Below the pieces are notes generated by a model. The model was given only the letters and a program-made list of their open reading frames with translations, searched no databases and was not told where the DNA came from. This document shows positions 28,151 through 36,607 of a DNA stretch of 64,000 nucleotides, piece after piece (position 1 is the first letter of the stretch; every line of letters starts with the position of its first letter). This DNA is from Burkholderia sp. (GTDB lineage: Bacteria > Pseudomonadota > Gammaproteobacteria > Burkholderiales > Burkholderiaceae). The DNA is taken from NCBI GenBank assembly GCA_031253835.1, contig JAIRVP010000011.1:62001-126000 (forward strand). Reading direction: 5' to 3'. Position numbers and translations under genes: made by a program.

Positions 28151-29578
28151 TCACCCGATCTCGATCGGCACATACAGCCGCGTGCCGCCACGCTGGACGA
28201 GCAGCGCGACGTTGCCGTGCGCGGCATCGATCTCGGTCATCAGCGCGCCGATGCTCGCGACCGGCGTACCGTTGACCGACAGCACGACATCACCGGGCTG
28301 CAAACCGGCGCGCGCGGCCTGGCCGCTCGCCTGTTCGACGACGAGCGCCTGGCCGACGCCGAGCCGCTGGCGTTCCTGCTCGGTCGCCGCGCGCAGCGCG
28401 AGCCCGAACCGCGCGGGCCCCTGTTCGCCGCCTGCCGACGCCGTGCCGCTGTCGAATGCGCCGACCGTCGCGATCACGTGCATCGCGCGGCCCGCACGCC
28501 ACACGAGCAGGTCGGCCTGCCGCCCGGCCCGCATGCCCGCGATCGTGCCGAGCAGGTCCGCGGATTCGGCGACCGGCCTGCCGTCGACCGCGAGCACGAC
28601 GTCGCCTGCCTGCAGGCCCGCGTGCGCGGCCGGGCCGTCCGGCTCGACCATCGTGATCAGCGCACCGTCCGGGCTCGCGAGGCCGAACGAGCGCGCGAGC
28701 GCCTGGCTCACTTCCTGCAACGCCACGCCGAGCCGGCCGCGCGTGACCTTGCCGGTGCGCAGCAACTGGTCCTTCACGTCGAGCGCGATATCGATCGGGA
28801 TCGCGAACGCGAGCCCCTGATAGCCGCCCGTCTTCGAGAAGATCATCGAGTTGATCGCGATCACGCGGCCGCCGAGGTCGAACAGCGGGCCGCCCGAATT
28901 GCCGGGATTGATCGGCACGTCGGTCTGGATGAACGGAATCGCGCGCTCGCCGGGCAACGAACGCGATTTCGCGCTGACGATCCCCTGCGTGACCGTGTTC
29001 GCGAACCCGTACGGCGAGCCGATCGCCATCACCCAGTCGCCGACTTCGGTGCGCGCGGGGTCGCCGGTCGCGACGACCGGCAGGTTGTGCGCGTCGATGC
29101 GGATCACCGCGACATCGGACACGGGATCGCTGCCGATCACGCGCCCCTTGAACTGCCGCTTGTCGGTCAGCTTCACGTCGATGGCGACCGCATCGCCGAC
29201 CACGTGCCGGTTGGTCAGGATCACGCCGTCCGCACTGACGATGAAGCCCGAGCCGAGGCTTACTTCCTCGCGGTTGCCGATCACGCGCCGCGCGAGAAAC
29301 GGCGCGAGCGGATGATCGGGCGCGATGCCGGGCGGCAACTGGATGCCCAGTTGCGTGACCTCGCGCGTGACGCTGATGTTGACGACGGCCGGGCCCACAC
29401 GCCGGACCAGCGCGGCGAAGTTCGGCAGTGCGACGGTCGGCGCTGCGACGCCGGCCGGCACGGACCGCTCGACGGACTGTGCCGCCGCACACGCACACGC
29501 ACACGCGCACGCGCACGCGAGCACGCCCGCGAGCGCCCGCAGCCCCGTTGCCCGGCCCGTCTGCCTGCCCGCTTTCAT
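28151..29578 (-). CDS. HtrA/DegQ-type periplasmic serine protease with two PDZ domains
   Basis: A 475-residue protease/chaperone. A low-complexity signal peptide (alternating Ala-Cys) is followed by a trypsin-like domain with His in LTNRHVVGDA, Asp in DVAVIRIDAHN and Ser in NPGNSGGPLF. Two PDZ modules follow (AGLQAGDVVLAVDGRPV, then AGLQPGDVVLSVNGTPVASIG). ATG at 29578 has GAGGAGC at 8 bases. It probably degrades misfolded envelope proteins, such as the large exoprotein or porin encoded nearby. The gene is the penultimate one of the minus-strand surface operon. Confidence 0.93.
   Translation of the reverse strand: MKAGRQTGRATGLRALAGVLACACACACACAAAQSVERSVPAGVAAPTVALPNFAALVRRVGPAVVNISVTREVTQLGIQLPPGIAPDHPLAPFLARRVIGNREEVSLGSGFIVSADGVILTNRHVVGDAVAIDVKLTDKRQFKGRVIGSDPVSDVAVIRIDAHNLPVVATGDPARTEVGDWVMAIGSPYGFANTVTQGIVSAKSRSLPGERAIPFIQTDVPINPGNSGGPLFDLGGRVIAINSMIFSKTGGYQGLAFAIPIDIALDVKDQLLRTGKVTRGRLGVALQEVSQALARSFGLASPDGALITMVEPDGPAAHAGLQAGDVVLAVDGRPVAESADLLGTIAGMRAGRQADLLVWRAGRAMHVIATVGAFDSGTASAGGEQGPARFGLALRAATEQERQRLGVGQALVVEQASGQAARAGLQPGDVVLSVNGTPVASIGALMTEIDAAHGNVALLVQRGGTRLYVPIEIG
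29486..29525 (-). repeat. Hexanucleotide-type repeat in the HtrA signal sequence
   Basis: A run of alternating CGCACA/CGCGCA-like 6-base units. On the minus strand it encodes alternating Ala-Cys in the hydrophobic core of the signal peptide. Unit changes keep the frame but alter the hydrophobic length. Confidence 0.7.
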
Positions 29579-29655
29579 GTCGCTGCTCCTCGTCGATTCC
29601 GGCCGGCCCGCCGCACGCGCATCGATGCCCCGCGCCGCCCGATCGGCCGCATGCA

Positions 29656-30021
29656 TCACTTCGGCGGCACCGCGACCGGCGCATCGGGCCGCTGCGGCGT
29701 GATCGACCGGCCCCAGTTCGAGCCGAAGCGGTTCCGCTCGGTCGACAGGTTGAACGTGCCGAGACGGTTCGACGGCTGCTTCGACAACCGCTCCGAATCC
29801 GTCTGCGAGGCACCGGCCTGCGGTTCGGCCTTCGGCTTCAGTTGCCGGCTCAGGCAGTCGTATGACAGTGCACGCTTGCCGTCGACTTCCGCGTCGACGC
29901 ACACCGGCTTCGTGGCCGATCCGGGGCTGGCCGGCGCCGGTGCGTGGCTGTCTTGCGCGTGTGCACCGGCCGCCAGCAGCAGGCAGACGATCGTCGCGCA
30001 TCCGTTTCGTCGCATCTTCAT
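29656..30021 (-). CDS. Exported protein of unknown function
   Basis: A 121-residue protein with a signal peptide (MKMRRNGCATIVCLLLAAGAHA). The rest is Pro- and polar-rich with low predicted structure and two Cys (VCVDAEVDGKRALSYDC) that could form a disulphide. The C-terminus is TERNRFGSNWGRSITPQRP. GGAGG lies before the ATG. No family is recognised. It lies between the protease and the Cys-rich protein at 30042 in the surface operon. Confidence 0.65.
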   Translation of the reverse strand: MKMRRNGCATIVCLLLAAGAHAQDSHAPAPASPGSATKPVCVDAEVDGKRALSYDCLSRQLKPKAEPQAGASQTDSERLSKQPSNRLGTFNLSTERNRFGSNWGRSITPQRPDAPVAVPPK

Positions 30022-30041
30022 CGGCGCCTCCTTCCGTGATG

Positions 30042-30863
30042 TCATCGCGCTTGCGCGGCCGTACGTGCGAGAAAACGCTCGAACGCCGCGCGCTCGGCCG
30101 CGTCGACGGCCGGCTCACGCGCATCGGCCTGCTGCGTCCACGCGTCGCGCATCCCGTCGACCGGCTGCCACGCGTGCACCTGCGCACCGGTCGGATACGG
30201 CGTGACGAGCGGCTCCCGATAGTCGACGCGAAACAGCGGCGGCGCGGTGCTGCCGGCCGTCCACAGATCGCCGACGTCGCGCACGCTCGCGTCGAACCAG
30301 AACCGCACCCAGCGCACGGCGGGCGCGCGCGCGTCGTCGGCCGGCACGTCGGCGCCCGACGCTTCCGGCACGCGCAGGAAGCCGGCCAGCACGAGCAGCA
30401 CGGCCGCGAGATCGTCGTCGCGCAACATCCGGTACGACCAGAGATCCGCGACGTCCACGCACGCGATCACCGCGATGAAGCGCCCGATCGTCAGCGCGGG
30501 CCATGCGCGCCGCATCAGCGCGTAGTGGCGCGGCCACTGCGCGACGAAACGCTCGCGATGAAACGCCGCGACCTGCACGTCGCGCGAGCCGCGTATCGTC
30601 AGCTCCTCCGGTTGATACTGGCGCGTCGTGAGCACGCACTGCGCGGAACATCGCGCGCTCCGGTGCCGCGCATAGCCGCCCGCACCGGGCAACGGCTCCA
30701 GCGCGCCGAAGCACAGCGGGCAATGCGTCGGCCACTCGCCGGGCCGGCCCGGCCACGGGTTCGCCTTCGGCATGCGCGGACGATCGGCGGCGGCCGCGCG
30801 ACGCCGCCCCGGCGTGCGCGCGTCGGGCACCTCGACGCGCGGCGTCGAACGGACGGTTGCCAT
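30042..30863 (-). CDS. Cytosolic protein of unknown function with Cys motif
   Basis: A 273-residue protein without signal peptide. The N-terminal 35 residues are basic and Pro/Arg rich. A possible zinc site has THCPLCFGALE (residues about 47-50) and ARHRSARCSAQCVLTTRQY (about 67-79). Then follow mixed helices (RFIAVIACVDVADLWSY, DLAAVLLVLAGFLRVP) and an acidic-aromatic C-terminal half. It is 20 bases upstream of the exported protein gene at 29656. Nothing indicates its activity. Confidence 0.65.
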   Translation of the reverse strand: MATVRSTPRVEVPDARTPGRRRAAAADRPRMPKANPWPGRPGEWPTHCPLCFGALEPLPGAGGYARHRSARCSAQCVLTTRQYQPEELTIRGSRDVQVAAFHRERFVAQWPRHYALMRRAWPALTIGRFIAVIACVDVADLWSYRMLRDDDLAAVLLVLAGFLRVPEASGADVPADDARAPAVRWVRFWFDASVRDVGDLWTAGSTAPPLFRVDYREPLVTPYPTGAQVHAWQPVDGMRDAWTQQADAREPAVDAAERAAFERFLARTAAQAR

Positions 30864-30871
30864 GGGCGTGC

Positions 30872-31762
30872 CTACCGGGCGGTCGCGAGCGCTTTCTTCA
30901 GCGCGTCTTCGTTGATCGGCGCGTTCGCGGCCAGCTTCGCGAGATACGCCTGCGCATTCTGCTGCGTGCGCTGCGCGCGCAGCATCGCGCGCAGTTGCTC
31001 CTTCACGTCGGCCAGCGGGCGCGGCGCGGCCGCGCGTATCTCGATCAGCTTCACGACGTGAAAGCCGGACGGCGTCTGGATCGGCGCGGAGACCTGGCCC
31101 GGCTTCAGCGCGTCGGCCGCCTGCCGGACCGCCGGCACCATCAGCTGATCGGGCACGAAGCCGAGATCGCCGCCGTTCGCGGCGCTCGCCTTGTCCTGCG
31201 AATTCGCCTTCGCCAGCGCCGCGAAATCGCCGTTGCGCGCGCGGCTCGCGAGATCGGCCGCCTGCCTGCGCGCCTTGTCGAGCGTCGCGGCATCCGCGTT
31301 CGGCGGCACCGCGATGTAGATCTGCGCGACGTGCAGCGCGCGCGGCGCCGTGAATGCGGAGCGGTTCTTGTCATACGCGGACTGGAGCTCCGCGTCCGAC
31401 GGGTAATCGGCCGCCGGCGCGCTCACCGACGCGAGATAGCTGCGCACGACGATGTCGCGCTGTGCCTGCTCGACCGCCGCCTGCACCTGCGCCTGCTTGT
31501 CCCAGCCCTTCGATTTCGCCTCGGCCAGCACGGCCTTCTGCGCGAGCGTCGAACGCACGACCTGGTCGAGCGCCGCCGGATCGGCCGCCAGGCGCTCGCG
31601 CCCTTCGGGGCTCACCGTCTTCAACAGCGCCGCGAAGTCGGCCTGCGTGACCGACGCCTGGGCGGCATTCGCGATCACGTCGTCCTGGGCGGTTGCAACG
31701 AGCGGCGCGCCCAGCACGAGACTGCCTGCCACCCACGCCCGCATCTTCATGTTCGTCATCAT
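30872..31762 (-). CDS. Parvulin-type peptidylprolyl isomerase (SurA/PpiD-like)
   Basis: A 296-residue periplasmic foldase. Signal peptide MKMRAWVAGSLVLGAPLVATA, then a helical chaperone domain to about residue 135. The parvulin domain follows with ALHVAQIYIAVPPNA, LASRARNGDFAALAKANSQDKASAANGGDLGFVP and ISAPIQTPSGFHVVKLIEI-like text. It should assist folding of outer-membrane or secreted proteins. Similar PpiC-type genes sit in related surface-secretion loci. Confidence 0.93.
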   Translation of the reverse strand: MMTNMKMRAWVAGSLVLGAPLVATAQDDVIANAAQASVTQADFAALLKTVSPEGRERLAADPAALDQVVRSTLAQKAVLAEAKSKGWDKQAQVQAAVEQAQRDIVVRSYLASVSAPAADYPSDAELQSAYDKNRSAFTAPRALHVAQIYIAVPPNADAATLDKARRQAADLASRARNGDFAALAKANSQDKASAANGGDLGFVPDQLMVPAVRQAADALKPGQVSAPIQTPSGFHVVKLIEIRAAAPRPLADVKEQLRAMLRAQRTQQNAQAYLAKLAANAPINEDALKKALATAR

Positions 31763-31808
31763 CGTTCGGCTGCCCTCTGGATTGCTCTTTTGAAATGCGG
31801 ACGCTGCG

Positions 31809-32255
31809 TCAGCGCGCGCCCGTCAGTGCCACGCGCAGGACGAGCGGTTGCGCCATCCCGCGCGGCGGCGCCATGCCGACCGCCCGGCCGACGAGCGCAG
31901 CGTGCAGCGCGGCGTCGAGCGCCGCTTGCCCGGCCGCCGCGCTGTCGACGCGCGTCACCCGTCCGCGCCGGTCGAACCACGCCCGCACCGGCAGCACGGG
32001 CCCGGCGTCGCCGGCATCGGCCAGCGCATCGGCCAGCCCATCGGCCCAGCGTTCGACATCGGCGCGCAGGCGGCTCGCGGCGGCCTCGTCGCCGTCGAGC
32101 GCCGCCTGCAGCCACCGCGCCACGTGTTGCGCATACGCGCCCCAGGCGGCGGGCGCATCATGCGCGGCCGTCGCATCGGGTCGCGTGCGGCCCGGCAGCC
32201 ACGCGCGCAGCGCGGCGCCGATCCGGCGGCCGGCGCTCAGGCGGCCGCCAATCAT
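31809..32255 (-). CDS. TonB C-terminal-domain-like protein
   Basis: A 148-residue protein. It is rich in Ala and Arg at the start and has a TonB-C-like C-terminal half: GPVLPVRAWFDRRGRVTRVDSAAAGQAALDAALHAALVG, then PRGMAQPLVLRVALTG. No signal peptide is evident, so its location is unclear. The ATG at 32255 overlaps the stop of the YbjN-like gene by 4 bases. Equivalent to the 27619 protein in fold but only weakly similar in sequence. Confidence 0.6.
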   Translation of the reverse strand: MIGGRLSAGRRIGAALRAWLPGRTRPDATAAHDAPAAWGAYAQHVARWLQAALDGDEAAASRLRADVERWADGLADALADAGDAGPVLPVRAWFDRRGRVTRVDSAAAGQAALDAALHAALVGRAVGMAPPRGMAQPLVLRVALTGAR

Positions 32256-32827
32256 GACTGCGCGGCGGCCTCGATGCCGGCCGCGGCGGCAGCCGCCGGT
32301 TCGCTCGCGGCTGCACGCGCCGCGGCCTCCTGTTCGGCCATCGCGGGACGGTTGCGCAGGTGCAGCAGGAATTCCTGGATCAGCCGGTCCCACAGCTCGA
32401 TCGTCGAGCGCAGGTAGCGTTCGGACACGCCGCCCGCGACGACGACGTCCATCTCCAGCGCGAGAAACTGCCCGTGGCTCGCGAGACGCGCGAAGCGCTT
32501 GGTGCGGTTCCAGTCCGCGACGAGTTCGGCCGGCAGTTCGCCCTGCACCTGCAGCACGCACGACAGCGTGTAGTCGATGTACGGCAGCGCGGCGAGCGGC
32601 GTGTCGGCGCCCTGCGGCGCGAGTGCCGTCGCCGGGTTGCCGAAGCGCACCGCGAAGCCGATGCCCTGGCTCGCGCTCATCAGCTGCACCGTGCCGTTCT
32701 GCTCGGCCGCCGTCACGCGGTAGCCCGCCCGGCGCAGCACGTCGGCCAGGCGGTCCGCGCTGATCGCTTCGATCGGCGCATCGTGTGCCGCGCGTTCGTC
32801 GCCGGCGTTCGGTTGCTTGTCTTGCAT
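32252..32827 (-). CDS. YbjN-domain-like protein
   Basis: A 191-residue protein resembling YbjN/T3SS-chaperone-like domains: RLADVLRRAGYRVTAAEQNGTVQLMSASQGIGFAVRFG, PYIDYTLSCVLQVQGELPAELVADWNRTKRFARLAS, and EMDVVVAGGVSERYLRSTIELWDRLIQEFLLHL. The C-terminus is an Ala-rich tail. The chosen ATG at 32827 has GGGGAA at 7 bases. A GTG at 32890 overlapping the upstream stop (GTGA) is an alternative start and would add 21 residues. It could bind an unfolded partner encoded in the operon. Confidence 0.75.
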   Translation of the reverse strand: MQDKQPNAGDERAAHDAPIEAISADRLADVLRRAGYRVTAAEQNGTVQLMSASQGIGFAVRFGNPATALAPQGADTPLAALPYIDYTLSCVLQVQGELPAELVADWNRTKRFARLASHGQFLALEMDVVVAGGVSERYLRSTIELWDRLIQEFLLHLRNRPAMAEQEAAARAAASEPAAAAAAGIEAAAQS

Positions 32828-32886
32828 GTCGGTGTTCCCCGTATTCGACGAATCGATGGATTTCAGTGAGGTGTCGGGCCGTGCGC

Positions 32887-33558
32887 TCACGGTGCGCTCG
32901 CCGCCGATGCCGGTGCCGCGGCGGCCGCCCGTGCGGCCGGGTCGTACTTGCCCGCATACAACGCATCGCCATAGCGTTGCGCGAGATCGTCGTACTTCAC
33001 GCGCGCCGACTGCGCGAACGGCTGCCGCGACGAGAAGAACGTGCCGATTCCGACATGCTCGTACGCGTCGAGAATCTCGTGCCCCACGCGATACAGCTCG
33101 GCATTGTGTGCCTGGCAGGTTTTCAGTTGCGTGTCACGCGCGGCGGCGTCCTTCTGCAACTGCGTGTGCTGCGCATCGCGGGCGCGCGACACGGCAAGCA
33201 GGTCTTCGTAGGACGACTTGTATTTCGCCAGCGACTTCGCGTCCTGCTCGCGGCCGGCCCGCTCCTGCGCAAGTGCGCGCTTCGCGGCCGCCTCGGTGCC
33301 CGAATCGCCGCGCGCCGCCGCGAGCTGGCCCTGCATCGCCTTCAGTTGCGCGAGCGCGTCGTCGCGCTGCTTCTCGGCCGCCGCCTTGTCGCTCTGCAAC
33401 TGCGCCTGGCCGTCCTGCAGCTGGCGCAGCTCCTGCACGGTCGAGCGCAGCTGGCTGCGCAGCTTGTCCTCGATGCTCTGCGCATGCGCACCGCCGGCCG
33501 CGAACAGCAGCGCGCCGGCCACGGCGGCCGCCAGCATCGTGCGTGTGGTCGTGTTCAT
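32887..33558 (-). CDS. Periplasmic coiled-coil protein
   Basis: A 223-residue protein with a signal peptide cleaved after AGGAHA. Residues 27-150 form a long coiled coil (LRSTVQELRQLQDGQAQLQSDKAAAEKQRDD and following heptads). A second half contains YRVGHEILDAYEHVGIGTFFSSRQPFAQSARVKYDDLAQRYGDALY. The Ala-rich tail has no anchor. Its placement right after the porin gene suggests an adaptor between envelope layers. Family unknown; similar proteins occur in TonB/ExbB-linked gene clusters. Confidence 0.75.
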   Translation of the reverse strand: MNTTTRTMLAAAVAGALLFAAGGAHAQSIEDKLRSQLRSTVQELRQLQDGQAQLQSDKAAAEKQRDDALAQLKAMQGQLAAARGDSGTEAAAKRALAQERAGREQDAKSLAKYKSSYEDLLAVSRARDAQHTQLQKDAAARDTQLKTCQAHNAELYRVGHEILDAYEHVGIGTFFSSRQPFAQSARVKYDDLAQRYGDALYAGKYDPAARAAAAAPASAASAP

Positions 33559-33570
33559 TCGCGGCTCCGG

Positions 33571-35382
33571 TCAGAAGCGAGCATTGAGCTCGATCTGCAG
33601 CACGTCGATCGATACCGGCGGCCCGTACACTTCCTTCGAGCTCAGGTAGCGGGCCGACACCCACGTGTCGCGCGCGACCGCATACGCGGCGCCGATCACG
33701 TAGCCGCGCGCATTGGTGCCGCCGAGATGGAAGTCGGGATCGTTGAACGCGTCGAGCACGGCGTCCGGCTGCAGGTACTTGTACGCGATCGAGAAATTCC
33801 ACTGCCCCTTCTCGCGCGGCTCCGGCTCGCCGACCGTCGCCTTCGCGAGGAAGCCGTTCGGGCCGCTGCGATAGTCGGCACGCGTCGCGTTCACCGACGT
33901 CGATTCGTAGTTGTTGACCGGCAGCGACGCCGCCGCGAACGCCTTGTTGTCGTTGTACGCGAGGTTGCGCACGTATTCGCCGTCCAGACGCAGCTTGAAG
34001 CGGTCGGCCACCACGGTGTCCCACTGCGCCTTCAGGTCGAGCAGCCGGTAGTTGTACGCGAGCCCGAACAGCTGCGGCTGCGGCGTCATCCCCGGCGCAA
34101 GGTTCGGGTTCTGCACGATGTTGCGCAGCGCGATCAGCGTGTTGCCGCCCTGCATGAACGCGGGCGCCTCGTTGTCGGTGTTGCAGCTCGTCGCGCCGAG
34201 ATACAGCGCGCACGGCGACGACAGCGTGCCGCGCATGTTCTGGAAGTCGTAGTACGCGACCGCGCCGCGCAGGCGGTTCTTCGCATCGATCTTCCAGTCC
34301 GCGCCGAACTGCGCGCCGAACATCCACTTCGTGTCGCTGCCGGCCTTGTCGGTACTGTTCGACGGGAAGTTCTCGCTCGTGTACTGGATCGGGAACACGC
34401 CGAGCGTGCCGAACAGCGTGACGTCCGGATTCCACGGCAGCGCATGGCGCAGGTTCGCGGCCAGCCCGTCCATCATCAGGTCGTCGGAGAACACGAGATC
34501 CGACTTGAAGAACGGATTGTCGAAACGGCCGGCCGTCAGGTTCAGCCACGAAGTCGGCTTGTACGCGAAGAACGCCTTGTTCAGCCAGATGTTCTTCTTG
34601 GCGAAGCCGCCGCCGGCGGTCGACGTGGTCGACACGGGCCCGTTGTCGTTGCCGCTCGCCAGCTGGATGCCGGCCGTCATGTCGTCGGACAGCGTCGCCG
34701 TCACGCCGAGCCGTGCACGGTAGCGCAGCAGGTTGTTGCGGTTCTGCGTGGTGTTCTGCGTCGGCAGTTGCGTCGTGTTGGTGTTCGGGTTGATGTCGAA
34801 CCCGCCGCCCTGGTTGATCGCCGCGAAGTTCGTGACGTTGTTCGCGTTGCGGCTGCCGTAGAAGTGATACTCGTCGCGCACGCGCAGGTCGCCGTCGAGC
34901 TTGATGCGCGACACCCAGTCGGGGAACGTGTTCGGCTGCGCCCAGTTCTCGGCCTTCGCCTGCGCGATCACCTCCTGCTTCACCTGGTCGCGGATCTGGT
35001 CGCGCACGAGCTGCGGCACGTACGGCACCGCGACGTCGCCCGGCTGCGTCGGCGGGTTGACCACGCCGCCTGCCACGACCGGTGCGCCCGACGCGCGTGC
35101 CGATCTCGCCTGCACGGCTTCCGTGCGCGCCTCGCTGATCAGCTCGTTCGCATTCTGCTGCGTGAGCACGCCGCGCTTCACGAGCAGGTTGATCAGGTTG
35201 ATCACCACGCTTTCCGTCGGCGCGGCCTTCCCCGATGCCGCCTGCGCCTCGAGCGATTGCCCGTGCGCGGCGGACGCGCACGTCAGCCCGAGCGTCAGCA
35301 CCGCCGCGCCGACACGCGACAGGCGCGCGGGCAGCGCGCCGTTGCGGGGCACCCCACCCCGTCCGTTCATCTTCCGAATCAT
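33571..35382 (-). CDS. Putative outer-membrane porin (beta-barrel, about 600 residues)
   Basis: A 603-residue protein. A long N-region with a signal peptide (VLTLGLTCASAAHG) is followed by a helical stretch (residues 50-170) containing VVINLINLLVKRGVLTQQNANELI. The beta-barrel from about residue 180 has alternating strands such as IKLDGDLRVRDEYHFYGSR, TAGRFDNPFFKSDLVFSDDLMMDG and KGQWNFSIAYKYLQPDAVLD, and ends with terminal Phe (LQIELNARF). This is the putative_porin type. CGGAGT is 7 bases before the ATG at 35382. As part of a TonB/ExbB/ExbD operon it may be an energised channel. Confidence 0.88.
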   Translation of the reverse strand: MIRKMNGRGGVPRNGALPARLSRVGAAVLTLGLTCASAAHGQSLEAQAASGKAAPTESVVINLINLLVKRGVLTQQNANELISEARTEAVQARSARASGAPVVAGGVVNPPTQPGDVAVPYVPQLVRDQIRDQVKQEVIAQAKAENWAQPNTFPDWVSRIKLDGDLRVRDEYHFYGSRNANNVTNFAAINQGGGFDINPNTNTTQLPTQNTTQNRNNLLRYRARLGVTATLSDDMTAGIQLASGNDNGPVSTTSTAGGGFAKKNIWLNKAFFAYKPTSWLNLTAGRFDNPFFKSDLVFSDDLMMDGLAANLRHALPWNPDVTLFGTLGVFPIQYTSENFPSNSTDKAGSDTKWMFGAQFGADWKIDAKNRLRGAVAYYDFQNMRGTLSSPCALYLGATSCNTDNEAPAFMQGGNTLIALRNIVQNPNLAPGMTPQPQLFGLAYNYRLLDLKAQWDTVVADRFKLRLDGEYVRNLAYNDNKAFAAASLPVNNYESTSVNATRADYRSGPNGFLAKATVGEPEPREKGQWNFSIAYKYLQPDAVLDAFNDPDFHLGGTNARGYVIGAAYAVARDTWVSARYLSSKEVYGPPVSIDVLQIELNARF

Positions 35383-35474
35383 CGAAGCACTCCGAACAAT
35401 TTTCGTTTCTTTTCCGGCAGCATCCGCACGACGGCGCTGCCCCATGATTCTTGCGTGGTCTCTCTCGCGCATCG

Positions 35475-36173
35475 TCATGCCGGCTTGCGGCCCTGGAGCT
35501 TGACGAGCACCGGATACGAGGTCGCCGGCGGCGGCACTTCATCGACCCTGCCGAGCGCTTCCACCGCCGCGACGACGGCCGTGTCGATCTTCGCGTCGCC
35601 GGTCGACTGCGCGATCGTCACCTTCGTGATCCGCCCCGACGCATCCATCCACAGGTTCAGGCTGCCCGCGAAGCGCGCGCCGCCGGCATCCTGCACGCCC
35701 TTGTCCTGCTCGATCGCGCGCTGCAGCACGTACACCATGTATTGCGCGTAGCTCGCATTGCCGAACTTGCCGCCCCCGCCGCTGCCGATCATTCCCGAGC
35801 CGTCGCCCGCGCCGATGCCGAAGCTGTCGGTGCCGGCCTGTGCGTCGGCATTCATCGTCATCTGCTTCGGCTGGTTGTCCGACGGCTTCGGCGCGTCGGA
35901 CGGCTTCGGCGCGATCGTCGGCCGGTCGACCGGCGTCTTGACCTCTTCCTTCACCTTCTCGGGCGGCGGCTTCTGTTTCGGCGGCGGCGGGGGCGGCGGC
36001 AACGGGATCACCGTCGTCACCTGCGGCGCGCTCATGCGCTTCACGCCCGCGGTATCGCCCGCGAAATGCCAGATCAGCGCCGCCAGCCCCGCGAGCACGA
36101 GCGCGATCGCCACCGGCTTCACGAAGCGGCCGGGGCCTTTCTGCGGCGGGCCGCCGTTATAGGTCATTTCCAT
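35475..36173 (-). CDS. Energy transducer TonB-like protein
   Basis: A 232-residue TonB-family protein. A single N-terminal transmembrane helix at residues 20-36 (VAIALVLAGLAALIWHF) is followed by a Pro-rich region (VIPLPPPPPPPKQKPPPEK) and a spacer rich in Gly. The C-terminal TonB domain begins about residue 140 (YAQYMVYVLQRAIEQDKGVQDAGGARFAGSLNLWMDASGRITKVTIAQSTG). It should carry proton-motive-force energy from ExbB/ExbD to an outer-membrane partner. ExbD ends 4 bases before it. Confidence 0.93.
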   Translation of the reverse strand: MEMTYNGGPPQKGPGRFVKPVAIALVLAGLAALIWHFAGDTAGVKRMSAPQVTTVIPLPPPPPPPKQKPPPEKVKEEVKTPVDRPTIAPKPSDAPKPSDNQPKQMTMNADAQAGTDSFGIGAGDGSGMIGSGGGGKFGNASYAQYMVYVLQRAIEQDKGVQDAGGARFAGSLNLWMDASGRITKVTIAQSTGDAKIDTAVVAAVEALGRVDEVPPPATSYPVLVKLQGRKPA

Positions 36174-36177
36174 CGCG

Positions 36178-36588
36178 CTAGCCGCCCTGCTTCGCCTTGC
36201 CGGTCACGAGCCCGACCTGCGACAGGTCGAGGCGGCGCAGCAGGTCGAGCACGTCCATGACCTTCTGGTACTGCACGGCCGCATCGCCCTTCAGCACGAT
36301 CGGGAATTCCGGATTGGTGGCCTTCTCGGTGCGCAGCCGGCTTTCGAGCTCGTCCATCGTCACCGGGTACGCGTCGAGGAACACCTGCCCCGAATCGGCG
36401 ACCGTGATCGCCTTCGTCTTCGGCTTCGCGAGGCTCGCGGACGAGCTCGCCTTCGGCAGGTCGACCTTGATGCCCTGCACCGACGCGGTCGTCATGATGA
36501 TGAAGATGATCAGCAGCACGTACGCGAGGTCGAGCATCGGCGTGATGTTGATGTCGTCGTACGGCTTGTCGTCGTCCTGAACCTGCAT
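36178..36588 (-). CDS. ExbD/TolR-type biopolymer transport protein
   Basis: A 136-residue inner-membrane protein. One membrane helix at about residues 16-38 (NITPMLDLAYVLLIIFIIM) carries the conserved Asp needed for proton use. A periplasmic ExbD/TolR domain (VDLPKASS ... AITVADSGQVFLDAYPVTMDEL ... VLKGDAAVQYQKVMDVLDLLRR) follows. It pairs with the unusual ExbB just upstream, 19 bases apart, and the TonB just downstream. Confidence 0.95.
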   Translation of the reverse strand: MQVQDDDKPYDDINITPMLDLAYVLLIIFIIMTTASVQGIKVDLPKASSSASLAKPKTKAITVADSGQVFLDAYPVTMDELESRLRTEKATNPEFPIVLKGDAAVQYQKVMDVLDLLRRLDLSQVGLVTGKAKQGG

Positions 36589-36607
36589 GGTGGTCTCCTG
36601 CGTGCGG

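Noticed and set aside
29461-29530. CRISPR-like repeat
   Set aside because: Short 6-base units without spacers, inside a signal-peptide coding region.
30042-30863. Zinc-dependent enzyme
   Set aside because: The Cys pairs are not spaced like a known zinc family and no catalytic motif is visible, so only unknown function is reported.
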